Shown here: positions 6,068 to 14,400 of the stretch, in pieces
How the letters are laid out: each line of letters opens with the position of its first letter
How positions within the stretch are numbered: position 1 is the stretch's first letter
IMG/VR virus record: IMGVR_UViG_3300013285_000051
Span: 1-30,661 of that record
Reading direction: 5' to 3' (one strand)
Length of the DNA: 30,661 nucleotides
From: a virus
Translations under genes and position numbers: made by a program
Notes under the pieces: model-generated
Databases searched by the model: none
What the model was told of the DNA's origin: nothing
Seen by the model: the letters and a program-made list of their open reading frames with translations, nothing else

Positions 6068-8713
6068 TTAAATGATGCTGCGTCGCACAGCTCTCACCTG
6101 TAGAGTGCCTTGAATAGCACTTGAGACTTGTCGGCCATCGGACTGCATGCTAAAGGCATTTTGTGATGTGTGCCCAGTGCTGGTCCAATAGTTGTTGACA
6201 ACCAGTGCCTCAGTACCACCAGTTTGAAAAACAGTCACTGCGGTCTGAGCAGGCGACCCTGTTGTGTAGGCCGCACCCACCGGCGATGAGTTTGCATTAC
6301 TGCCTTGAGCAGTCGACGTGTCACCGTAGGATCCCAACAGTGTATAAGAAACTCCCGTTGGTCTGTCAGTGGCCACATAATTGCTGTTTGTCACAGGCTT
6401 GAGATTGCGCCATACCAGCTCAAACTCATCTCGAGCCGGCAAATACCAGTCGGTATAGCCTGCTATATTTAGATTATAGCAAAAATTAGCGGCCGCGTAG
6501 GATGTGGCCACAGCCACCATGGCCACGGTAGCCTTGCGACCTTCAGTTACCGTAATGGTGGCTGGAATCTGCGTATCGGCCGGAAATCTATAATATGCAG
6601 TGGTGTCACCACTGGCTTTTGGGGCCAAAATTATGCGGTACAGAGACATGATGCTCCAATCAGTAAATGTGCCTGAACCAAAGGCTGCGCTCACATTCAA
6701 AACCAAATTGGTACTGCCTGCCTGTGCCACAGTGGCTGTCATGTAGTTAGTACTGGGATTGGCACGACTGCGAATTTGCAAAGATTGCCCTTGGTACACA
6801 ATAGGAACACTGGTCATATCAGGAACTGTAAAAGTTTTTTGACCAGTGCCTATTGCAAAACTGGTAGAACTTTGAACCACCTCGTTCCAAATCAAACCTG
6901 TATAATATCCGCCTTCAAAACTAGCACCAATGGCAGGAGTTGCAGTTGGCGTGGTTATGTAGCTGGAGAATTGACTTATGGTGGTAATGTTCCATGTTGC
7001 ACTGTATGCACTTGTGCCATTGGTGGATCCAGTATACCGAACTCGTGCATAATAGGTGGTTGCTGCGCTGAGACCTGTAACAGTCCAACTGGTCTTGTTG
7101 GTTGTACTGGCAGTGACACTGGCAAAGTTAGCCGCAACAAACGAGCTGTCTGTTGATATCTGCCAGTCACTGCTGGCATGAGCATCAAATGTGCCTAGGT
7201 ACACAAATGCACTTGATGCAAAAGTAATGCTTGGACTGTTGTAGTTTATGGTTCCACTAGTTGGGCTTGTGATAGTAGGAGCCTGGACAGAAGCTGCCAA
7301 AACAGTAATTATCACCACACTGCTGTAGGCGCTGGCTCCGTTGGCCGTGCCTCTATGGCGCACACGCAGATAGTATGTGCCAACAGTTCCTAACGTTTGA
7401 GTCCATGCAATCTTGTTACTTGAGTTGGCCAAGGACTGTGAGGCAAATGTGGTGAACCCAGCGTCAGTGGCCAGTTGCCAATCGCTGTTCAAATGAGTAT
7501 CTGCGGCTCCCAACGCAACAAAAGCTGATGTTGTAAACGTAAAACTGTTTGCTGACAAGCTACCAATATAATATGTGTAGGGACTGGATGATGGATTGGT
7601 AACAGTGGGTGTCTGCACGCCTGAAGTCAACACAGTAATAGACACAGTTCTCGAAACAGTGCCGTTGGATATGGTCATTGTCACAGTGCCCGAAACACTG
7701 GGTGTTGTGAAAGTAATGGTGTCACCCAATATGGTTGCACTACCTGCAGTAACACTGACTGAATACGTGCTAAAGGCATCGTAATCATTGACAGTATAAG
7801 TGACCACTTGATTGATGTACACAGTAGTTGCACCTGACAATACAAAATAAGGAATATTGACTGAAGAGTTGATCCACTTGCTGGTGCTGGTGTTGTACAC
7901 CAGAACTTGTTGATTGGCTGGCGTAGTGATAACAACATCTGTCAATGCGCTAAGAGCACTGGTCAAAGTTGGTTTGTTTGACAAATCTGCATATGAGCCA
8001 CTTGTGGCCACTGTGGCTAATCCAGTGATCTTGTTTGTGGTAATTGAACCTGCCAGCATGGCGTTGGTTACTGAGCCAGTGTCGGTTGTGTAAACGCCGT
8101 TTGTTACTGTGCTTGCATTGCCAGTTAATGCACCAACAAATGCCGTTGATGTCACGCTGGTCAATCCAGCAAATGCGGTTACGGTCGCTCCCAATGCCAC
8201 TGCGGTCGAGCCAATAGTTACACTTGAATTAAACAGTTTGACATTGGCGATTGAACCTGCCAGCATGGCGTTGGTTACTGAGCCAGTGTCGGTTGTGTAA
8301 ACGCCGTTTGTTACTGTGCTTGCATTGCCGGTTAATGCACCAACAAATGCCGTTGATGTAACACTTGTTAAACCAGCCAATGCTGTGGCTGATGCGCCTA
8401 AATTAATATCCGTTGCGCCAACTGTTACTTTGCTGTTTGCCAATGCAGAATTTGGAACGCTTGTTAATCGAGCATTTGGTAATGTACCACTTGTGATATT
8501 GGCGGCGTTGGTGGTATCAGTTGTTGCTGATGTGGCCAGTGTAACAAAACTTCTAACACCTGCTGTGGTACTGGCTATTACCTGTCCATTGGTTGATGGC
8601 AGTCCCAAATCTGGTTCAGCATTGTCAAGACTCAGATAGACACCGCGATTGGCATCCAAGGCAGCGCCAGTCAGTTTCTTTACTCTACCGCTGAGTAGAC
8701 GATTTTTAGACAT
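6068..8713 (-). CDS. large tail fibre with internal repeats and C-terminal lectin-like (Lcl/DUF1566) domain
   Basis: The 881-residue protein has three regions. Residues 1-240 are Ala/Thr/Ser/Val-rich fibre shaft and include a 69-residue tandem repeat. Residues of about 280-610 are Ig/fibronectin-like beta domains, including two similar copies built around S-x-D-W-Q-[LI]-[AS]-T-D and Y-[YL]-[AR]-[RV]-R. The C-terminal 130 residues match the Legionella collagen-like C-terminal/DUF1566 fold: Y-T-D-W-Y-L-P-A-R-D-E-F-E-L-V-W, then N-Y-W-T-S-T, then S-D-G-R-Q, ending V-R-A-V-R-R. That fold is a C-type-lectin-like ligand-binding tip, so this is probably the receptor-binding fibre. It overlaps the upstream gene by eight bases. 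Confidence 0.85.
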   Translation of the reverse strand: MSKNRLLSGRVKKLTGAALDANRGVYLSLDNAEPDLGLPSTNGQVIASTTAGVRSFVTLATSATTDTTNAANITSGTLPNARLTSVPNSALANSKVTVGATDINLGASATALAGLTSVTSTAFVGALTGNASTVTNGVYTTDTGSVTNAMLAGSIANVKLFNSSVTIGSTAVALGATVTAFAGLTSVTSTAFVGALTGNASTVTNGVYTTDTGSVTNAMLAGSITTNKITGLATVATSGSYADLSNKPTLTSALSALTDVVITTPANQQVLVYNTSTSKWINSSVNIPYFVLSGATTVYINQVVTYTVNDYDAFSTYSVSVTAGSATILGDTITFTTPSVSGTVTMTISNGTVSRTVSITVLTSGVQTPTVTNPSSSPYTYYIGSLSANSFTFTTSAFVALGAADTHLNSDWQLATDAGFTTFASQSLANSSNKIAWTQTLGTVGTYYLRVRHRGTANGASAYSSVVIITVLAASVQAPTITSPTSGTINYNSPSITFASSAFVYLGTFDAHASSDWQISTDSSFVAANFASVTASTTNKTSWTVTGLSAATTYYARVRYTGSTNGTSAYSATWNITTISQFSSYITTPTATPAIGASFEGGYYTGLIWNEVVQSSTSFAIGTGQKTFTVPDMTSVPIVYQGQSLQIRSRANPSTNYMTATVAQAGSTNLVLNVSAAFGSGTFTDWSIMSLYRIILAPKASGDTTAYYRFPADTQIPATITVTEGRKATVAMVAVATSYAAANFCYNLNIAGYTDWYLPARDEFELVWRNLKPVTNSNYVATDRPTGVSYTLLGSYGDTSTAQGSNANSSPVGAAYTTGSPAQTAVTVFQTGGTEALVVNNYWTSTGHTSQNAFSMQSDGRQVSSAIQGTLQVRAVRRSII
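8043..8370 (-). repeat. tandem 207-bp repeat in the fibre shaft
   Basis: A segment at 8043-8163 recurs at 8250-8370, a period of 207 bases or 69 codons. The first roughly 105 bases differ at only one position before the copies drift. The encoded unit contains A-G-L-T-S-V-T-S-T-A-F-V-G-A-L, then V-Y-T-T-D-T-G-S-V. Near identity at third codon positions points to a recent duplication or ongoing recombination rather than old divergence. Confidence 0.9.
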
Positions 8714-9041
8714 TACTGGTTTCCAATATGCTGAGCACTAAATTGATAGTGCTGTTAACGCTGACCACTGCTTTGACAGATGCGCCGTCTTCAATCACCA
8801 GTTTGCCTGTGGTTATTTCTGCTGAGTCATTGGTTGGCAGAACAAAATTGTTCAGCATGATATAATCCACACCATTTTTGGTGAGCGTGAATGTTATGGT
8901 GGCAGACACTGCGCCATAGTTGCTGGCCTGTGCGCCCAACACAATGGTAGTGAATCCACTGGGTGTAGTATAGATAACCTGTGGGGAGGTGGTCAGTTGG
9001 AATGGTTTGGTTCTGAATGTGTTTAAGGCCACTGTTGCCAT
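8706..9041 (-). CDS. small beta-rich virion protein between two tail genes
   Basis: This 111-residue protein is beta-rich and lacks Cys and Trp. It starts M-A-T-V-A-L-N-T-F-R-T-K-P-F and has the pattern S-G-F-T-T-I-V-L-G-A-Q-A-S-N. It sits between the 757-residue beta-helix protein and the 881-residue fibre, sharing eight bases with the latter and one base from the former. GGAGC six bases upstream supports the start. Similar small proteins accompany fibre genes in marine T4-like phages. An adaptor or attachment role is inference. Confidence 0.75.
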   Translation of the reverse strand: MATVALNTFRTKPFQLTTSPQVIYTTPSGFTTIVLGAQASNYGAVSATITFTLTKNGVDYIMLNNFVLPTNDSAEITTGKLVIEDGASVKAVVSVNSTINLVLSILETSNV

Positions 9042-9042
9042 A

Positions 9043-11316
9043 TTAAGCTCCGATCGCTAGGATGTAAGGTGTCATTACTGCAAACAAACTCTTGGTAAAT
9101 GTTCTACCAGAGATTGTGCCTGTATTTTGATTGATCACAAAGTCACTGCCAATTCTAAAGTCTCCACGCTGGTCAGTGCCAGTGTAAAAGATCTTGCCTT
9201 GGTTCAGTGACACTGCTTGATTAGCTGTGATTGGAATTCCGCCCAGATAAGGCAGTGCTGTGTCCACGTTTGTGCCAGCGCCGATCCATTCAAACGTGTG
9301 TCCTGCTGCGGTGATTCTACTGAACTGTTGAAAACTCACCGCAGCTCCGTCCGCAATGGCCACCAGTACATTTTCTTCCAACACAATGGTGCTGGTATAG
9401 GCGTTGACTATCAAATTGGTCACAATGTCAAACAGCGCATTGGTTTGAGTAGCTTCTGCGGCACTTGCTGTAGAGCTGCCGGTGTTTTGTGTTGCTACAC
9501 TGTTTAGTCTTGATATGGGTGTGTTTACCACACAGGCAGCAACCACTGATCGAATGTATGTGAAAGTAGCGGCTGTGGCAGCCTGCTGGCCACCTGGCAC
9601 TTGCAGTGCGCCTGCACTGTAATATGCGTCCGCAGCATCTGCTGTTTGGCTGTTGCCACCGTACAACACATCGTATGTCACAGCATCCACTATCAGTCCA
9701 ATGTCTCTGCGGCATTTGGTTTGATTGTAAGTCAATGCGGGATAATTTATAGTGATGTAGGCAATGCCTTCTTCAATAATAAAACTTCTATTGGCCTGTA
9801 TAATGGCCAATGCTTTGGGCTTGTTGGCATCCACACCCACAGGGCTGGGGTACACATAAGCAGGAGCTGTTCCACCTGCCATGATGGCCAGTATGATGTC
9901 AAAGTTGTTGCTGACCAGGGTGCGTTGTGCGCCCGCTGTCATCAGTGCCAGCACAGCAGTTTTGGCAAAGTTCACGCCGGCCAAGGTCTGTGGTAGTTGG
10001 CCGCTGATCACCACACTGGCAGTGGCCAAAGTGTAGCTGATGCCGGCCTGTATGCTTTTGTAATTGGTGCCAAACATCATGTCGTCAATTACTGCGTCAA
10101 TGATTAGGCCCACATCACGTGAACATTTGAACTCATTGAACTGAAAGGTTGGATAAGTTTTATAAAGATAATTGATAGTGTCTATCTGTACTTTGCTCTT
10201 GCCATCCAACACTGTTTGTCTCAAATTGATAGCAGTGGCTGATTGGTTTGAATAGCTGGGTGTAACAATTGCAGTGGCAGCCACTGTGAATGCTGTGCTA
10301 CTGGCCACTGTGTAATAAGTGCTGTCACCTGCAAACAGCACAGCATCGCCCACATTGGGACGAGTGGAAAGATTGTATATGACAAACGAAGTACCAGCTG
10401 TTGCACCATTGAGTTTGCCTGTGTATAGCACAGTGCTGACTCCGTCTGACTTTAGTGCATAGTTGCCAAAACTGCTGTTGCTATTGGTAATGGAACAAAA
10501 CCCGCCGCTCTCACACAAAAAGCCCACAGAGCAACAGATTGTGAACACTGACACCAGCTGTGCGTTGCCTCTGTTCAGCATGTGAATACCAAGGCCGCCT
10601 TGGTTGTATTGTGTAAACGCATCCACCACCATGGATCTAAGTCCACTTGCATAAGCACCGTCCACTCTCATGCCAGCACCAGTGGTGGTCATTGATGTGC
10701 AGTTTTGCACATATGGGCTGGTGTGTATGATGCCTGCACTGCCGTCTGGATTGAATGCCACCGCTGCTCCGGGACTTTCGTGATCTTTGAAAGTCATGTG
10801 TGCAAGATAGGATCTGTTGTTTACCCAGAACAAGTCCAGTGTTTTGTTCAAGGGGCGCACTGTGACAGTGCGTAGGTCGTCGCCCACAACAGCCACACCT
10901 GCTGGCACAGTCATGGGGTTGGTTTCTGTATAGTCTCCGCTTTTGACAAAAATGGTAGTGCCGTAGGCAGCTACGGCTAATGCAGCCCCGATTGTGAGTT
11001 TTGAATATTGCAGCGATGACCCTGTATTGGCATCGCTGCCGCTTTTGCTCACATACAGCACGTTGGTGGCTGTGCCCACAGCAGGGTCAGCACCCAAAGT
11101 GATATCTTGAGATCCGTCAAATGCAATACCGTTGATGTTGCGGGCAGCTATCAGTTTGGTTGCAGTAGCGGAATTGCCTGCCAACACATAACCTTTTAGT
11201 GCTGCCAACGTGGTTTGTTCAGTGGTCAGTGTAGCACCTACAAGTGCGTTCAATGCAACTGTGTTGGCATCAGCAAGAGTACTGGCCGATGGTAGTTCTG
11301 AAAATTTTATGCTCAT
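9043..11316 (-). CDS. 757-residue tail protein with beta-helix domain and duplicated Cys-Arg-Asp motif
   Basis: Residues 1-85 form a linker typical of fibre attachment regions. About 85-300 look like a right-handed beta-helix of the pectate-lyase/DUF1565 type (L-Y-V-S-K-S-G-S-D-A-N-T-G-S, then T-I-F-V-K-S-G-D-Y-T-E). A helical module then occurs twice, near 398-420 and 535-560, as K-C-[SR]-R-D-[VI]-G-L-I-[IV]-D-A-V. This duplicated module is familiar from structural proteins of marine T4-like phages. The C-terminus (G-R-T-F-T-K-S-L-F-A-V) may be a trimerisation end. There is no Shine-Dalgarno, and an AATAAATA box ends five bases before ATG. It may be a tailspike, but I see no catalytic residues. 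Confidence 0.8.
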   Translation of the reverse strand: MSIKFSELPSASTLADANTVALNALVGATLTTEQTTLAALKGYVLAGNSATATKLIAARNINGIAFDGSQDITLGADPAVGTATNVLYVSKSGSDANTGSSLQYSKLTIGAALAVAAYGTTIFVKSGDYTETNPMTVPAGVAVVGDDLRTVTVRPLNKTLDLFWVNNRSYLAHMTFKDHESPGAAVAFNPDGSAGIIHTSPYVQNCTSMTTTGAGMRVDGAYASGLRSMVVDAFTQYNQGGLGIHMLNRGNAQLVSVFTICCSVGFLCESGGFCSITNSNSSFGNYALKSDGVSTVLYTGKLNGATAGTSFVIYNLSTRPNVGDAVLFAGDSTYYTVASSTAFTVAATAIVTPSYSNQSATAINLRQTVLDGKSKVQIDTINYLYKTYPTFQFNEFKCSRDVGLIIDAVIDDMMFGTNYKSIQAGISYTLATASVVISGQLPQTLAGVNFAKTAVLALMTAGAQRTLVSNNFDIILAIMAGGTAPAYVYPSPVGVDANKPKALAIIQANRSFIIEEGIAYITINYPALTYNQTKCRRDIGLIVDAVTYDVLYGGNSQTADAADAYYSAGALQVPGGQQAATAATFTYIRSVVAACVVNTPISRLNSVATQNTGSSTASAAEATQTNALFDIVTNLIVNAYTSTIVLEENVLVAIADGAAVSFQQFSRITAAGHTFEWIGAGTNVDTALPYLGGIPITANQAVSLNQGKIFYTGTDQRGDFRIGSDFVINQNTGTISGRTFTKSLFAVMTPYILAIGA

Positions 11317-11321
11317 ACATG

Positions 11322-11329
11322 TATTTATT
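11322..11329 (-). promoter_or_regulatory. T4-type late promoter box (AATAAATA) abutting the start codon
   Basis: AATAAATA ends five bases before the ATG of the 757-residue tail gene, with no ribosome-binding site between. By analogy to T4 late promoters, the transcript would start essentially at the start codon. It would serve the four-gene tail block 11316-5603. Confidence 0.55.
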
Positions 11330-11361
11330 ACTAAAGACTAGACTACATGCAGTTCGCAACA

Positions 11362-11796
11362 TCAAAAGCTGTTGTTGAACCAGCCTATCTTTTTGCCCCG
11401 AATAACACGATTATCATGTTCTGCAACACTGCCAGGGAACCGCCATGCCCATACTGCCACAAAACACATGAATATGCCTGTGTAGCACACAACTTTAGTG
11501 GGCACAGTAAAGCTCATGATGATCAAACTGGTGCTCATCATGGCCAGCATAAAGAATTTCATCCTAGTGGGGAACACACGTTTTTCGTTCCAGTTGGTTA
11601 GGAACGGTCCAAAAATCTTGTGATTGTACAACCAGGCATGCATCCGGGGTGAACCTTTGGCAAAGCAATAGGCCGCGGCCACCACAAAGCAACTGTAGGG
11701 TATGCCGGGCGTGACCAGCCCAACATACGCCATACCTAAACTAAGGAATCCTAATACTGTCCACAGCACCCGTTTCACAGTATGAATTGTGACCAT
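11362..11796 (-). CDS. DUF454 (YbaN-like) inner-membrane protein
   Basis: The 144-residue protein matches the DUF454/YbaN family: an N-terminal R-x-L-W-x-x-L-G-F-L-S-L-G, then V-T-P-G-I-P in place of the usual L-P-G-L-P-T, then C-F-A-K-G-S-P-R, then F-G-P-F-L-x-N-W, then two more hydrophobic segments. I count four likely membrane segments. Function is unknown in bacteria. The start overlaps the HNH gene by 22 bases, so both should be translated from the 12345-12373 promoter transcript. It is an uncommon cargo for a phage and may alter the host envelope, which is inference. Confidence 0.8.
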   Translation of the reverse strand: MVTIHTVKRVLWTVLGFLSLGMAYVGLVTPGIPYSCFVVAAAYCFAKGSPRMHAWLYNHKIFGPFLTNWNEKRVFPTRMKFFMLAMMSTSLIIMSFTVPTKVVCYTGIFMCFVAVWAWRFPGSVAEHDNRVIRGKKIGWFNNSF

Positions 11797-12293
11797 TCTT
11801 TGTACCTTATGTTGTCAAATCCCAACTTCTTGCGCTTGTTTACCAGTTCGTAGAAATCTGGCTTGTAAGGTTTGATTCGTGGTTTCCAACCCTTGGTGCT
11901 GTCACTCTTGTTGCTGTTGCAAGGAGCGCAGGCAGTGGTGCAATTGTCCCACACACTTTTGCCACCTTGGCTAACAGGATGCACGTGATCCAGTGTTGAA
12001 TCCTTGCGTTCGATCTTGTTGCCACAGTACTGGCATTCACCGTTGTCACGCAGGTACACATTGCTACGACTGAATCGCACTGTGACCTTTGGCTTCATGT
12101 ACTCATGCAGCATCATGACACTGGGCACTGCTGTTTCCCAAGTGGCTGAGCGTACGGTCCAACCATCGTGCCATAGCAACACATCGGCCTTGTCCAGAAC
12201 CATGTATTTGATAGAATCTTCCCAAATTATAGTGCTTAACGGCATGTATGAAATTGGATTGCCGTCGGCGTTCAACAATAGTGTGTCGGCCAT
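11775..12293 (-). CDS. HNH endonuclease
   Basis: This 172-residue protein has a zinc-stabilised HNH core: C-Q-Y-C-G (87-91), L-D-H-V-H-P (101-106), the W-D-N-C Asn, then C-A-P-C-N-S-N-K. The N-terminal half (L-L-L-N-A-D-G-N-P-I-S-Y-M-P-L-S, then I-W-E-D-S-I-K) resembles a stand-alone HNH family that is nearly universal in alphaproteobacteria, where its job is undefined. A ribosome site AAAGGT and a strong sigma70 promoter upstream mark it as an early gene. It may nick host DNA or help packaging. A homing role is less likely because it is part of an operon and interrupts nothing. Confidence 0.88.
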   Translation of the reverse strand: MADTLLLNADGNPISYMPLSTIIWEDSIKYMVLDKADVLLWHDGWTVRSATWETAVPSVMMLHEYMKPKVTVRFSRSNVYLRDNGECQYCGNKIERKDSTLDHVHPVSQGGKSVWDNCTTACAPCNSNKSDSTKGWKPRIKPYKPDFYELVNKRKKLGFDNIRYKEWSQFIL

Positions 12294-12344
12294 TTTGTTT
12301 ACCTTTTTAAGTTGTGTTACAGACCCAACCTATGAAGAATATAT

Positions 12345-12373
12345 ATTATACGCTCACTGTGTATTTAAGTCAA
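12345..12373 (-). promoter_or_regulatory. sigma70-type early promoter TTGACT-N17-TATAAT
   Basis: The -35 is TTGACT at 12368-12373, the spacer is 17 bases and the -10 is TATAAT at 12345-12350, on the minus strand. It reads into the HNH and DUF454 genes through a leader of about 45 bases. Confidence 0.85.
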
Positions 12374-12379
12374 TATCGA

Positions 12380-12928
12380 TTACAGCAAGATGTTTTGGGC
12401 AAACTCTAACCCACTGCGATCCAAGCACTTGCACCACTGGTCTTTTTGATCTGATTCAAAAACCAAATCCCAATCTGCTTGGCTGGTGCACCAACTGTTT
12501 TCGTGTTTCCAAGGAGCAGTGCCTTTCATTTCAGCTTCCAACTGTCCAGGACCCCAGCCACACAGACCCAAAAACATTCTCCAATATTTGGGATGGTCGC
12601 CCATGCTTAGTCTGGGCACAATGTCATCAGCACTGCTTAAACTAAAGTGTTGGTTGATCCTCAGTGTGTTTTTACTGCGCCATTCAGGACTGTGTAAAAA
12701 ACTAAGGCTGTGTTGACTTATGGGCCCGCCTTGGTACACATGCCCTGGCACAGCCAACGGGGTACCAATTTGAGAGCCGAAGTTTTCAATTGACATTGAG
12801 CTGCGTTTGTTTAACACAACCCCAACACTGCCATTTGAGTGATGTTCTGTTATCATTATCACAGTCTTGTACCAAAAACTGCCTTTGATCACCGGAGGTG
12901 CTATTAATAAATTTCCTACTAGATTCAT
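12380..12928 (-). CDS. yqgE: YqgE/AlgH (UPF0301) family protein
   Basis: The 182-residue protein matches YqgE/AlgH along its length: start M-N-L-V-G-N-L-L-I-A-P-P, then F-x-x-T-V-I-M-I-T-E-H-x-x-x-G-S-V-G-V-V-L-N-K, Y-Q-G-G-P, and G-L-C-G-W-G-P-G-Q-L-E-A-E. In bacteria the family is conserved but poorly understood; AlgH was named for alginate regulation. The longer start at 12958 lies inside the upstream gene and is not homologous, so ATG 12928 is chosen. It has no Shine-Dalgarno, and GGTAAATA ends five bases upstream. A likely host-derived accessory gene. Confidence 0.93.
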   Translation of the reverse strand: MNLVGNLLIAPPVIKGSFWYKTVIMITEHHSNGSVGVVLNKRSSMSIENFGSQIGTPLAVPGHVYQGGPISQHSLSFLHSPEWRSKNTLRINQHFSLSSADDIVPRLSMGDHPKYWRMFLGLCGWGPGQLEAEMKGTAPWKHENSWCTSQADWDLVFESDQKDQWCKCLDRSGLEFAQNILL

Positions 12929-12933
12929 GTAGG

Positions 12934-12941
12934 TATTTACC
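12934..12941 (-). promoter_or_regulatory. late-type box (GGTAAATA) filling the gap before yqgE
   Basis: The 13 bases between the stop of the hydrolase gene and the yqgE ATG consist of GGTAAATA plus five bases. There is no space for a ribosome-binding site downstream of the expected transcription start. Confidence 0.45.
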
Positions 12942-14396
12942 TTATGCTGCAAACACACTTTGACCTTTTACTTCTCCTCCTTTGGCTAATAGTTTTTGTT
13001 TATAGCTGATCGAGGCTCTGCCTTTGTATGCAGCATCTATGTTGGATGTAAAGTTTATAATATTGTGCGGCACGCCGGGCAGTACTTTAATAGCAGCATT
13101 TGATATTAATTTAAGATTACGAATTGGTAAACTTTCTAGTCTACTTGCTTCTCGTCCGCTGGCACCAGTAACTGGTTCAAATTGGCTTGGTGCTGTAACA
13201 ACACTCATAACAGTTCCGCCCCATGTGCCTTTTCTAACACGATTCAATATGGCTCCTAGCACATATCCGCAACCGTCTAAAGATGCTTCTTCTGCACCGG
13301 TAACTTTAACCAGTGCAGTCCATTCTTCATCACTCATTTTCCTGCCGAGATACTTGTCAGAACTTTCTCTAGCTTCTTGAACAGTAGCATCATTAGTTGT
13401 TAATAGATCACCAACTGAAGCAGTTTCAGATCCACCTAGCTGACTGGCTTTGACATCTGAAGAAGTGCTCTTGGTCAAGCCTTTGGCCAGTGACGGCTTG
13501 GCCATAAGCATTTTGTTCATGGCCCCCACAGTGTCTGGTCCAGGATCGCCGTCCACAGTTAATCCAGCAAATGCTTGAAACTTTTCAACTGCTTTGGTTG
13601 TGTAAGGTCCACGAATGCCGTCAACACCAGCAGAACCCAAATCATATCCCAATGCTTGCAATAGTTTTTGCACATCTGCTACTTCAGTACCACGACGTCC
13701 TTGAGGCACAGCTAGACTGAATACTTCGTTGGCTTTGCCGGCTTGGTTCTTTTGTCCTTTTTTGTCAGTGGGTTTCTTGACATCTGCACCAGGTGTGACG
13801 GGTTTTGCTGCACCAGCTGTGGCTGGTTCATTGCTGTTGCCCAACAAGGCCACGATCTTGGCTGCTGCTTCTTTGTATGCGTTGGGAGTAGCGTGTACTC
13901 CATCTGACAAGCCTTGCCCTTCCAAATCCACAATGGGCACACCCACTGCAGATTTGATAGCTTGTCGCACCTTTTCCTGATACTCGCCGCCATAGTAAGG
14001 TTTGATCTTTGGGTCACCGTTGGGAAACAGCACAAACACAACTTTGCATCCTTTTGCACGGGCTGCATTCACTATGCTGGCCACATTGCTGGCTATCTTG
14101 CCTGGATCCACCAAAGGAGTTTTACCCTTGCTGTCTTGGAAAGCTCTTGAGCTGTTGGCTGCATCATTACACCCTTGTGCAATCACCACATTGGAGCCAT
14201 TTGGAGCGTTCTCAATTCCAGTGACATGACCGTGATAGTTGCCACTGTAATTTGTTCGGCTGGTACTGGGTTGGCCACCATGTGCAAGATTAATTATGCC
14301 TTTGCCGTAGGCAAGTCCTTCTGCATGGCTGTCTCCGATGGCATACACAGGTGAGTTGTTTTGCTGGGCTTCAGTTATGATGTCTAAAATTTTCAT
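12942..14396 (-). CDS. SGNH hydrolase + peptidoglycan-binding + SleB-like hydrolase, with capsid-targeting-like leader
   Basis: This 484-residue protein has three domains. Residues 15-190 are an SGNH esterase (G-D-S-H-A-E-G with Ser23, G-C-N-D with Asn77, and D-G-V-H with Asp165/His168). About 233-297 is a PG_binding_1 domain (D-V-Q-K-L-L-Q-A-L-G-Y, then V-D-G-I-R-G-P-Y-T-T-K-A-V). About 356-470 is a Hydrolase_2/SleB-like cell-wall hydrolase (G-A-E-E-A with a candidate catalytic Glu, then G-A-I-L-N-R-V-R-K-G-T-W, then A-P-S-Q-F-E). It begins M-K-I-L-D-I-I-T-E-A, matching the T4 internal-protein leader. I infer a virion enzyme that deacetylates and cuts peptidoglycan during genome delivery. 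A longer start at 14441 would add 15 unrelated residues. Confidence 0.88.
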   Translation of the reverse strand: MKILDIITEAQQNNSPVYAIGDSHAEGLAYGKGIINLAHGGQPSTSRTNYSGNYHGHVTGIENAPNGSNVVIAQGCNDAANSSRAFQDSKGKTPLVDPGKIASNVASIVNAARAKGCKVVFVLFPNGDPKIKPYYGGEYQEKVRQAIKSAVGVPIVDLEGQGLSDGVHATPNAYKEAAAKIVALLGNSNEPATAGAAKPVTPGADVKKPTDKKGQKNQAGKANEVFSLAVPQGRRGTEVADVQKLLQALGYDLGSAGVDGIRGPYTTKAVEKFQAFAGLTVDGDPGPDTVGAMNKMLMAKPSLAKGLTKSTSSDVKASQLGGSETASVGDLLTTNDATVQEARESSDKYLGRKMSDEEWTALVKVTGAEEASLDGCGYVLGAILNRVRKGTWGGTVMSVVTAPSQFEPVTGASGREASRLESLPIRNLKLISNAAIKVLPGVPHNIINFTSNIDAAYKGRASISYKQKLLAKGGEVKGQSVFAA

Positions 14397-14400
14397 CAGT

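Noticed and set aside
8109-8639. Plus-strand frames opposite the fibre shaft with repeated A-L-P-V-N-A-P-T-N-A-V
   Set aside because: They are antisense images of the shaft repeat, have no ribosome sites and conflict with a convincing minus-strand gene.
6068-8713. Possible diversity-generating retroelement target (lectin-like C-terminus)
   Set aside because: No reverse transcriptase, template repeat or adenine-biased variable copy is visible in the window. The DUF1566 fold alone does not show diversification.
11775-12293. Homing endonuclease interpretation of the HNH gene
   Set aside because: It is part of an operon with a good promoter, interrupts no gene and resembles a stand-alone bacterial family.
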